Below are positions 1 through 10,331 of a stretch of DNA of 64,000 nucleotides, piece by piece. Each line of letters starts with the position of its first letter. The first letter of the stretch is position 1. Origin of the DNA: Haematococcus lacustris (Eukaryota > Chlorophyta > Chlorophyceae > Chlamydomonadales > Haematococcaceae). Location: positions 7,586,058 to 7,650,057 of the forward strand of contig JASKMD010000011.1 of the NCBI GenBank assembly GCA_030144725.1, written 5' to 3'. Both the position numbers and the translations under genes were made by a program. A model generated the notes under the pieces. That model saw nothing but the letters and a program-made list of their open reading frames with translations, had not been told where the DNA came from and made no database searches.

Positions 1-3000
1 GCGGCAGGGGAGGGAGGGGAGGAGCCTGTTCAGGGCATGGCACTCACCACATTGCTGGTGATGGTGAGCACCGACAGCGTTGGGATGCTGTTGCGGTAGG
101 TGTGCTGCTTGCTCAGCTTCTCGCTGAATGTGGTGGCCACCCAGGTGGCGATCTCATCAGCCTTGTCCTCATCATTGCCGTACCTGCACACAGGCCATGG
201 GGCAGCATCAGGCAGGCAGGGGCAGGGCCGGGTGCGGAACCAAGCACCAGGGGCTGTTGCCAGGAGTGCAACCAGAGAGGTGTCAGGGGTAGCCCTGCGC
301 GCCCAGCGTCTCACTCACTTGGGGAACTCGCCCTCCACCTTGAAGTCCACAGCGATGCCCTTGTCATTCAGAATGGGGGTCACCTGCGCGGTGCAGCAGA
401 CAGTCCACCCACATGTAACAAGGACATAAAAGGCATGCACAAACCTGCCACTTAAGGCCTGGCCATTGATCTGGGTCAAACAGGTCAACAGGCCACACAG
501 CAGGGTTGAGCAGCAGCAGCAGCAGTACCAGACATCCAGGCAACATAACCAGCAGGCAGTTGTTAGACACTGACCTTGGCATACTTGATTGCTGACAAAG
601 AGTCAGCCACCACAGACAAGCCCGAAATGCCAAAGGCCAGCAGGCGGCGCACGTGGGTGTCATGCAGCGCCATCTGCAGCCGCTCGTAGTTGTACTGCGC
701 AAGCACAGGGGCAAGCAAACACATTTAGGTCCATTCATCATGAGGTCCAAGAAGACTGTCCATCTGCAGGCTGCATTTCTTTGACTCCGTTGAGTTCCAG
801 CTCAAGATCACTACAGAGTCATCAACTGCAGCTTGGTGTGGAGAAGTGTGACCCTAGCAAAATCGCTACAGAAGCATCCACGGCAGCTTGGTGCCAACCC
901 TTAACACACATACCTTGTCGTGCATGTAGTGAATGACGTTCATGGTGTTGCAGTACAAGCCTGCCAGCCACTCCATGCCTGCGCATCACACAAAATATAC
1001 CCAAGCCAGAATTAGGTCATCAGATTAGGTCACACCATGTCAGGTCTGACATGGTAATGTGTGGGCAGGCTGGCTGTGACAGCCTGCAAGGCCCTGCCTG
1101 CCCCTCACCCGCTTCCAGCTTGGCCTTGACCTCCTCAAAGTCCAGTGGCGCCGTCTTGTTGTGCAGCGGGGCAAACTTGGGGCCCACCTGATCGCCACTC
1201 ACCTCATCACGGCCCTGCAGCAGCACCAGCCAGACAGCAGCGCAAGTCAGCAGACTAGAGTGTAGAGCTAAGAGGCCAGCAGCAGGAAGGCAAGAGAGCA
1301 GGTGGTGACTGGCCCAGGCATGGGTATCCCCAGCCTCTCATTCATCCCATACAGGTCCTCATCATGCGTAGACCTCACCTCGTTCATAATGTAAAGCAGC
1401 AGCTTGGGCAGGTTTGCACGTGCACCAAAGAATTGCATGTCCTTGCCGATGTTCATGGCGCTCACACAGCATGCAATGCCTGTAGGCAGGAACATCAAGC
1501 GATGTGTTAGGAGATGCATGGATTTATATATACACATATATCAAACATGCAGCTACGGCACCATGAACGCACCAAACCCAGTGCAACACTAGCACAAGCT
1601 GCTGACTAAGCCACATGGGGCAGCAACATCACCAGCAGCAGCCTCAGCAAGCTCAGTATTAAGTTGAGACCCAACACACCCCATCCCATCAGTATTGGGC
1701 TGCTGCACACTCATGATGAGCTCAGGTCACGCGCTTGTCAGCTACAGGACGCACCATAGTCTGAGCCAAACAGCTTGCTCATCATGGCGTCATTCTCGTA
1801 CTGGATGCTGCTCGTGTCGAGGGACACCTACAGCGGGCAGGGGCAACATTAACAGGTTGCAGATTCAACAGGTTGTAGCAATGGGCAGGGGCAACGGGCA
1901 GAAGCAACATGAACAGGTGTTGCAGCGGGCAAGGGCAACAGCAACATGTTCCAGCTTCTTGCAACTCCCTGTTGTCGCCTCCTTAACGTAAGGAGGCTGG
2001 ATAGGCGGCAGAGCAGACCCCAACACGCTGGTAAAAAAGTGGTGGGCTGACACGCAGTACCAGTGACAGTGGACAAGTCGTGAAAGGTTTTACCCTGTGC
2101 TCAAGTGACAGGGACAGGAAGGGACAGGGACAGGGGCGAGCAGCACAGTGATGGGAGGAGGCAAGGGAGGTCTCACCCGGGCACAAAAGTCCTTGAAGCC
2201 CTGAGGATGGTTGGCGGCCCACAGCACTGTCAGGTTTGGCTCCGGTGCAGGGCCAAGGTTGTACAACGTCTGCAAGATCCTGCATTGAATGTTCAGGTCA
2301 GATCAGATCAAATCAAATCAGATCAAAACAAATTTGATCTGATCGGATCAGATCAAGTTAATGCAAGACATATACACACACACACACCCTAGGGTCACAC
2401 CATGAGATTGATCACGTAGCCATAAGCAGGTGCCCCATGGACCCTCTGCTGCAAGAACACAGCTGGCCCTGCTGACCTGAAGCTGGTCTTGGTGACCATG
2501 GACTTGCCGCAGCTGTCAGTGCCACCGAGGCCGCAGGTAACCCAGGTGGGGTCCCCGGCGAACAGTCCATTGTACTCCGGTGTGCGCAGCTGCCTGCATA
2601 GCACACGACAGCAGCAGCAGCAGCACGAGTGGGTGCAGTGCCTGGGTATAGCAGGTGCAGGGCCAAGAAGGACATCATTATGTTGCAAGCTGCAGCAAGC
2701 ATCACATCCATAGCTCTGACTGGGCCTTACCTGACGATGCGCAGCTTGATGACAAAGTCGTCAATCAGCTCCTGTGCCTCAGCCTCAGTGATGCGGTTGG
2801 CGGCCAGGTCACGCTCAAAGAAGATGTCCAGGAAGGCGTCAATGCGGCCCATGCTCATGGCAGCGCCGTCCTGAGCGCACACGAGGCCAGGCAAGCAGGG
2901 AGTGGGGTCAGGGGCCAGCTCAGGGCAGGGGCCATGCACTGTCATACGAGCACATCCGGTCATCATCAGGCCACACAGGTTCGCACACTGCATGCACCCC

Positions 3001-5502
3001 CTCACCCAGCCCTCCTGCTGGCCTGCTGCCTGCCTGCCCCTCACCTGCTCCTTGACTGCCCCCAGGTAGCCGTAGTACAGCCACTGCACAGCCTCCTGGG
3101 CGCTCTGAGCTGGCTTGCTCACGTCATGACCATAGCTGGCAGCCATCTGCTTCAGCTCGTTCAGAGCGCGTATCTGATCGCTCACCTCCTCACGCAACCT
3201 GCAGTGACCCAACACAACCACCTAGCAGCAGTCTGGACAAGCAGACTCTTTTAGCAAGAAGGGAATCACTGATGAAAGCAGGCAGGTGAGGGCAGGCAGG
3301 CGGGCAGGCAGGCAAGCAAGGTAGGAGTATGAGGCATGACAAGGGGGCACTAACTGACCTGACGCAGGCAGACAGGAAAGCAGGCAAGCGAGTGTATGGT
3401 CATGTAGGTTGGTTGCTGACTGACTGACCTGATGCGTTCCTCATCCATAACCCCCACTAGGTTGTTCTTCAGGTCCTTCTTCTTATCAGCAATCAGGGCA
3501 TCCACTCCATACAGGGCCACACGCCTGCCAGCACGACACCCCAGGCAGGCCATGTGGTGGTTCAAGCGTGAGACAAGTGGCCAGGTACTGACGAAAACAC
3601 GCAACAGCCCGAGCAGCAGCCAACAGGAACTACAGCAGCTGCAACAACAGCAGTGACAAACACTGTTGGCTGGTGAAACCACACCAGCTTATGTGTTGTG
3701 ACAACAGCAGCTAGAGAGTAGCCTAGGGGCCTGGGGGCTAGGAGCAGTAGGGAGATAGCCTGATGTTGCTCATTTCCGTCCATTGCATGCCGCCTAGCCC
3801 TCCAGCCTGTCACCTGTAGTCCCCGATGATGCGCCCGCGCCCGTAGCCGTCAGGCAGGCCGGTCAGTAGGCTGGCCTTACGAGCAGCCCGCATCTCAGCC
3901 GTGTACCTGCACCCAGTCCAGTAAGGCTCCGCACACTGTTTACCCTCACCTACACTGCAGCGATGACAGGGCGGCAGCTGGGAGTGGGGGACCACTGTCA
4001 GTGTGGGGTCGGGAGTGTCACACACTCACGTGTCAAACACGCCGGAGTTGTGGGTCTTGCGCACCTGCAGGGCAACAGGGTGGTAGGGAGGGAGGGCAGC
4101 AGGAGGGGCAGCTGTCAGCAGGGTGCAGGGGAACAGCTGGGAACAGCCCCACCCTGCAGGAGCAGCAGAACTGCTTGCAGCAGAGCAGCAGAGCATGATA
4201 GGTGGCAATGGGGCGGGAGGTGGGTGGTGGGCAGTGGGTTTGGTCGACTCACTTGGCCTACCCAAAGTTTGGGTACCGCCCTGGATGTTATCAGTGTGAG
4301 CAGGGCAGGCAGGGTGCCACCCCACCCCACACTGCCACTCTTCAACCAGCACAGCTTTTGCTCCCCTGCCTCAGCCACCCTCTCACCCTGCCTCCCCCAT
4401 CCTAGTACACCCCTTGCCCAGCCACCTTACCTTGGTGTACAGCTCCTCCACATGCGGGTCAGGAGTGTAGCCATAGGCCTCTAGCGCAGCCTTAACCATG
4501 TTGATTCCGCCCAATGGCTTGATTGCGCGCTTCAGTGGGGCGTCAGTCTGCAGGGCAATGAAGGGGCATGCAACACAGCTGCTGTGAGTATGTGTTAGAA
4601 GCAGCAGCAGCATCAGCAGCAGCAGCCTCATAATGCCTGACCTGCAGGCCTACAATCTTCTCCAGGGCTTGGTCAATGTAGCCGGGGCCAAAGGCAGTGA
4701 TGGTGGAGGGCTTGCTGGGGTCCACGTCCAGCACACCTGCACACAACATGATGCATCACCATGATGTATCAAGAAGCGAGTCTGGCACAGGACACACAGC
4801 GTCAGACAGATGCGCACCTTTCTCCTGCTCTTTGTGAATCAGGTGCTCCAGCTCTGACCACTGCAGCAGAAGAGCAGTGGAAGACAGCACAGCACTGACT
4901 CCCAGCAATAACACAGGACTGCAGCCTTCATGGGCGGGGGCAAGGGCATGAGCTTGGGTCAGGCTTGCCTAAGGGAGGGCAGGGCTCACCAAACGCTGGG
5001 TACGTGGCGTTGCGGTGGCGAGGAAGCTGGCATCACCCTGGTAGGCTGTGAAGTTCTCAGCAATGAACTTGGCCACGTCAATGGTGGGGACCGGGCTAGG
5101 GGACTTGGCTGACTGGCTGGAGCGAGCAATGGGAGGCAGCGGGGACTCCTCCAGGCGTGCTGCCTCGGCAGCTGCTGACAAGGCTCTGCACATCAGGCAT
5201 TTGAGGCAACAGCGGGCGTCGCAGGGCCGCACTCTGCATCCTAATCGATTTTACGACATGGATTCCCCGACAGGTTGATCCTCGGGCTTTTAAGCGCAGC
5301 CGCACCTAGTAGAGCCTGCAGCGCCAAGCAGCATACGAGGCTGCACGCGGCACATCCCTCGAGGCCGCGAAGCAGGGAGGTTGGCAGAGAGATGCGGGAA
5401 AGCAGCTACACCGAGACGGCCAAGCGCATGTGACAGCGCAGGAGCAAAGGCAAAGGCGCAGGGTGCGCCCAGCAAACTTGTAATCATTAGTGGACTTGAC
5501 AT
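1..5502 (-). CDS. Pyruvate formate-lyase paralog, 5' 19 exons, C-terminus beyond window
   Basis: Converts pyruvate and CoA to acetyl-CoA and formate by glycyl-radical chemistry, in plastid or mitochondrion judging from algal PFL. Exons placed by splice sites and frame: 5502-5306, 5233-4990 (an alternative acceptor gives 5185), 4860-4818, 4736-4642, 4547-4431, 4064-4030, 3906-3814, 3524-3429, 3198-3045, 2870-2731, 2593-2477, 2279-2177, 1827-1755, 1479-1379, 1214-1109, 978-914, 694-575, 383-319, 183-48. The start is the first ATG of an open transit-peptide-like exon rich in Ala, Ser, Arg and Leu. The active-site Cys-Cys pair is in GIACCVSAM (codons 1471-1466). The last three exons, with the radical glycine, lie left of base 1, so functionality cannot be judged. 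No stop or frameshift was seen in the 19 exons. It differs from the 21.8-kb copy in transit peptide, three intron positions and scattered residues. Family assignment is very secure. Confidence 0.93.
2299..2388. repeat. GATC/AATC-rich imperfect palindrome plus (AC)n microsatellite in PFL intron
   Basis: Pentamer-like units of AGATC/AAATC at 2299-2335 face GATCTGATCGGATCAGATC at 2335-2355, followed by an (AC)n run near 2373-2388. It begins about 20 nt upstream (in the gene's sense) of the acceptor before exon 12, so a hairpin could form in that intron. Confidence 0.7.
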
Positions 5503-5919
5503 TGGATAAATGTATGCAGTAGTGCTTTGCACTAATGTCACGGCTGATATCTCAGGTCGCTATGAACGGGTGTCGGAGTGTGTGACTATGTGCAACACTT
5601 GAACACAGCGAGCCACTAACATGTTGGCGACACAGCGAGACACTAGCATTTAGTGCTTGCCTCAGCGGGTAGTGCGACCGGAGAAAACTCGACGGGCTAT
5701 AGATTATTTTCCAATTGAGTAACTCAGTCATTTTTAAGCGCGCGCCGTCGCTGTCAGGCGCGATGGAACCTTGTGGTGCTGTCATATCTTCTGATCGGCT
5801 TGCGCCCTTCGGGGTACCCCCATATGGGCTAGCCATGCCCTCAGTAGCATACTCGTATGCCCACACTGCATTTTTTATGGCTGGCCGCTGGTTCCTGGTT
5901 CCCTATTGGTTCCTGATGG
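5503..5919. promoter_or_regulatory. Upstream region of the PFL paralog
   Basis: This 417-bp segment lies between the PFL paralog start codon and the CCCCG satellite. It must hold the 5' UTR and proximal promoter of the minus-strand gene, but I see no clear TATA box or known hypoxia element. Open frames on both strands run into the satellite and look non-coding. Confidence 0.4.
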
Positions 5920-8900
5920 CCCCGCCCCGCCCCGCCCCGCCCCGCCCCGCCCCGCCCCGCCCCGCCCCGCCCCGCCCCGCCCCGCCCCGCCCCGCCCCGC
6001 CCCGCCCCGCCCCGCCCCGCCCCGCCCCGCCCCGCCCCGCCCCGCCCCGCCCCGCCCCGCCCCGCCCCGCCCCGCCCCGCCCCGCCCCGCCCCGCCCCGC
6101 CCCGCCCCGCCCCGCCCCGCCCCGCCCCGCCCCGCCCCGCCCCGCCCCGCCCCGCCCCGCCCCGCCCCGCCCCGCCCCGCCCCGCCCCGCCCCGCCCCGC
6201 CCCGCCCCGCCCCGCCCCGCCCCGCCCCGCCCCGCCCCGCCCCGCCCCGCCCCGCCCCGCCCCGCCCCGCCCCGCCCCGCCCCGCCCCGCCCCGCCCCGC
6301 CCCGCCCCGCCCCGCCCCGCCCCGCCCCGCCCCGCCCCGCCCCGCCCCGCCCCGCCCCGCCCCGCCCCGCCCCGCCCCGCCCCGCCCCGCCCCGCCCCGC
6401 CCCGCCCCGCCCCGCCCCGCCCCGCCCCGCCCCGCCCCGCCCCGCCCCGCCCCGCCCCGCCCCGCCCCGCCCCGCCCCGCCCCGCCCCGCCCCGCCCCGC
6501 CCCGCCCCGCCCCGCCCCGCCCCGCCCCGCCCCGCCCCGCCCCGCCCCGCCCGCCCCGCCCCGCCCCGCCCCGCCCCGCCCCGCCCCGCCCCGCCCCGCC
6601 CCGCCCCGCCCCGCCCCGCCCCGCCCCGCCCCGCCCCGCCCCGCCCCGCCCCGCCCCGCCCCGCCCCGCCCCGCCCCGCCCCGCCCCGCCCCGCCCCGCC
6701 CCGCCCCGCCCCGCCCCGCCCCGCCCCGCCCCGCCCCGCCCCGCCCCGCCCCGCCCCGCCCCGCCCCGCCCCGCCCCGCCCCGCCCCGCCCCGCCCCGCC
6801 CCGCCCCGCCCCGCCCCGCCCCGCCCCGCCCCGCCCCGCCCCGCCCCGCCCCGCCCCGCCCCGCCCCGCCCCGCCCCGCCCCGCCCCGCCCCGCCCCGCC
6901 CCGCCCCGCCCCGCCCCGCCCCGCCCCGCCCCGCCCCGCCCCGCCCCGCCCCGCCCCGCCCCGCCCCGCCCCGCCCCGCCCCGCCCCGCCCCGCCCCGCC
7001 CCGCCCCGCCCCGCCCCGCCCCGCCCCGCCCCGCCCCGCCCCGCCCCGCCCCGCCCCGCCCCGCCCCGCCCCGCCCCGCCCCGCCCCGCCCCGCCCCGCC
7101 CCGCCCCGCCCCGCCCCGCCCCGCCCCGCCCCGCCCCGCCCCGCCCCGCCCCGCCCCGCCCCGCCCCGCCCCGCCCCGCCCCGCCCCGCCCCGCCCCGCC
7201 CCGCCCCGCCCCGCCCCGCCCCGCCCCGCCCCGCCCCGCCCCGCCCCGCCCCGCCCCGCCCCGCCCCGCCCCGCCCCGCCCCGCCCCGCCCCGCCCCGCC
7301 CCGCCCCGCCCCGCCCCGCCCCGCCCCGCCCCGCCCCGCCCCGCCCCGCCCCGCCCCGCCCCGCCCCGCCCCGCCCCGCCCCGCCCCGCCCCGCCCCGCC
7401 CCGCCCCGCCCGCCCCGCCCCGCCCCGCCCCGCCCCGCCCCGCCCCGCCCCGCCCCGCCCCGCCCCGCCCCGCCCCGCCCCGCCCCGCCCCGCCCCGCCC
7501 CGCCCCGCCCCGCCCCGCCCCGCCCCGCCCCGCCCCGCCCCGCCCCGCCCCGCCCCGCCCCGCCCCGCCCCGCCCCGCCCCGCCCCGCCCCGCCCCGCCC
7601 CGCCCCGCCCCGCCCCGCCCCGCCCCGCCCCGCCCCGCCCCGCCCCGCCCCGCCCCGCCCCGCCCCGCCCCGCCCCGCCCCGCCCCGCCCCGCCCCGCCC
7701 CGCCCCGCCCCGCCCCGCCCCGCCCCGCCCCGCCCCGCCCCGCCCCGCCCCGCCCCGCCCCGCCCCGCCCCGCCCCGCCCCGCCCCGCCCCGCCCCGCCC
7801 CGCCCCGCCCCGCCCCGCCCCGCCCCGCCCCGCCCCGCCCCGCCCCGCCCCGCCCCGCCCCGCCCCGCCCCGCCCCGCCCCGCCCCGCCCCGCCCCGCCC
7901 CGCCCCGCCCCGCCCCGCCCCGCCCCGCCCCGCCCCGCCCCGCCCCGCCCCGCCCCGCCCCGCCCCGCCCCGCCCCGCCCCGCCCCGCCCCGCCCCGCCC
8001 CGCCCCGCCCCGCCCCGCCCCGCCCCGCCCCGCCCCGCCCCGCCCCGCCCCGCCCCGCCCCGCCCCGCCCCGCCCCGCCCCGCCCCGCCCCGCCCCGCCC
8101 CGCCCCGCCCCGCCCCGCCCCGCCCCGCCCCGCCCCGCCCCGCCCCGCCCCGCCCCGCCCCGCCCCGCCCCGCCCCGCCCCGCCCCGCCCCGCCCCGCCC
8201 CGCCCCGCCCCGCCCCGCCCCGCCCCGCCCCGCCCCGCCCCGCCCCGCCCCGCCCCGCCCCGCCCCGCCCCGCCCCGCCCCGCCCCGCCCCGCCCCGCCC
8301 CGCCCCGCCCCGCCCCGCCCCGCCCCGCCCCGCCCCGCCCCGCCCCGCCCCGCCCCGCCCCGCCCCGCCCCGCCCCGCCCCGCCCCGCCCCGCCCCGCCC
8401 CGCCCCGCCCCGCCCCGCCCCGCCCCGCCCCGCCCCGCCCCGCCCCGCCCCGCCCCGCCCCGCCCCGCCCCGCCCCGCCCCGCCCCGCCCCGCCCCGCCC
8501 CGCCCCGCCCCGCCCCGCCCCGCCCCGCCCCGCCCCGCCCCGCCCCGCCCCGCCCCGCCCCGCCCCGCCCCGCCCCGCCCCGCCCCGCCCCGCCCCGCCC
8601 CGCCCCGCCCCGCCCCGCCCCGCCCCGCCCCGCCCCGCCCCGCCCCGCCCCGCCCCGCCCCGCCCCGCCCCGCCCCGCCCCGCCCCGCCCCGCCCCGCCC
8701 CGCCCCGCCCCGCCCCGCCCCGCCCCGCCCCGCCCCGCCCCGCCCCGCCCCGCCCCGCCCCGCCCCGCCCCGCCCCGCCCCGCCCCGCCCCGCCCCGCCC
8801 CGCCCCGCCCCGCCCCGCCCCGCCCCGCCCCGCCCCGCCCCGCCCCGCCCCGCCCCGCCCCGCCCCGCCCCGCCCCGCCCCGCCCCGCCCCGCCCCGCCC

Positions 8901-9640
8901 CGCCCCGCCCCGCCCCGCCCCGCCCCGCCCCGCCCCGCCCCGCCCCGCCCCGCCCCGCCCCGCCCCGCCCCGCCCCGCCCCGCCCCGCCCCGCCCCGCCC
9001 CGCCCCGCCCCGCCCCGCCCCGCCCCGCCCCGCCCCGCCCCGCCCCGCCCCGCCCCGCCCCGCCCCGCCCCGCCCCGCCCCGCCCCGCCCCGCCCCGCCC
9101 CGCCCCGCCCCGCCCCGCCCCGCCCCGCCCCGCCCCGCCCCGCCCCGCCCCGCCCCGCCCCGCCCCGCCCCGCCCCGCCCCGCCCCGCCCCGCCCCGCCC
9201 CGCCCCGCCCCGCCCCGCCCCGCCCCGCCCCGCCCCGCCCCGCCCCGCCCCGCCCCGCCCCGCCCCGCCCCGCCCCGCCCCGCCCCGCCCCGCCCCGCCC
9301 CGCCCCGCCCCGCCCCGCCCCGCCCCGCCCCGCCCCGCCCCGCCCCGCCCCGCCCCGCCCCGCCCCGCCCCGCCCCGCCCCGCCCCGCCCCGCCCCGCCC
9401 CGCCCCGCCCCGCCCCGCCCCGCCCCGCCCCGCCCCGCCCCGCCCCGCCCCGCCCCGCCCCGCCCCGCCCCGCCCCGCCCCGCCCCGCCCCGCCCCGCCC
9501 CGCCCCGCCCCGCCCCGCCCCGCCCCGCCCCGCCCCGCCCCGCCCCGCCCCGCCCCGCCCCGCCCCGCCCCGCCCCGCCCCGCCCCGCCCCGCACCGCAC
9601 CGCCCCGCACCGCACCGCACCGCACCGCACCGCACCGCAC
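5920..9640. repeat. 3.7-kb (CCCCG)n satellite
   Basis: About 734 near-perfect copies of the pentamer CCCCG run to about 9592. Only two units are shortened to CCCG (near 6551 and 7411). At the right edge the array decays into about ten CACCG-type units (9592-9640). The minus strand is GGGGC repeated, strongly G-quadruplex-prone. Because 5 is not a multiple of 3 and no stop is possible, frames stay open on both strands, giving spurious ORFs over 1,200 codons (Pro/Ala/Arg or Gly/Ala/Arg). The lack of substitutions implies recent expansion or homogenisation. Confidence 0.98.
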
Positions 9641-10331
9641 CACAAAGAATTCGCAACCGTTGAGGAGGCCTGACGTGCCTCCCCTTCGCCACTGGCATTC
9701 CCATGCAAGCAGCAACATCCCCCTCTGTTGTAGTGGGAAGAGCTGTTTATATGGGCCTTGGCCTGCTGACTCCTATTTGGTGCTGCAATAGGGGAGTGGC
9801 CCCTTCGCTGCTGCTGCTAGGGCGGCTGCTAGAGCACTGAGTGAGATCCCCTTGCTTGTTGCAGCAAGGGTATTTATCGAAGCTGAGAAGACCTGCTGCT
9901 GAGACCCTTTGGTGTTGGTGGTGGTGGTGGGGGCGGTAACCCTTAACTCTGATTTCTCTTCTTCTAGGTTTTCCCCCCTAGGTTTTACACCTCTCACCTC
10001 TTACCTCTAACACAGTCAGTTTTTACCTTCGGGGGTTCACCTTCGGGGGTATCCACCTAAAGCAGCCCACCCTGCCTCCTTTGTGTAACAACTACCAACT
10101 ACCGACCTGCAGGTGCTGCTGGCCTGCCCCCTGGCCTGCTGCTGCAGCCTGCATGTGCTGCTGCAGCCTTATGTGTGCTTGTATTACATTGACATGGCGT
10201 TGGACATACCCATTACAAGTTGTGCTTCTGTTATCTGGTCGTCCATCTATGTAACAGTTGTGTTTGCGCGGTCAGGATGCATGGTCTGCTGAGGGATACA
10301 TGCTGTTGCGGAATCATCATGACTCATGAAC
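9641..10331 (+). mobile_element. Probable retroposon 3'-end fragment, no gene
   Basis: No coding sequence is supported here. The stretch 9950-10095 is CT-rich and ends in GTATCCACC, then CCTCCTTTGTGTAACAACTA. A very similar ending occurs at 30001-30045 after the Fanzor-like remnant (GTATCCACCC, then CTCCTTAGTGTAACAACAA). TGTAA is the chlorophyte polyadenylation signal, so the shared terminus looks like the 3' end of a retroposed transcript family. The family is not identified. Confidence 0.4.

Noticed and set aside
5920..9640. Telomeric or sub-telomeric repeat
   Set aside because: Green-algal telomeres are TTTAGGG or TTTTAGGG types. CCCCG lacks T/A and lies between ordinary genes.
5715..9791. 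Open frames of 1,255-1,358 codons (Pro-Ala-Pro-Pro-Arg or Gly-Ala-Gly-Arg-Gly) through the CCCCG array
   Set aside because: A stop-free pentamer repeat is open on both strands. There are no flanking domains, and single-base deletions change the frame without any selection visible.
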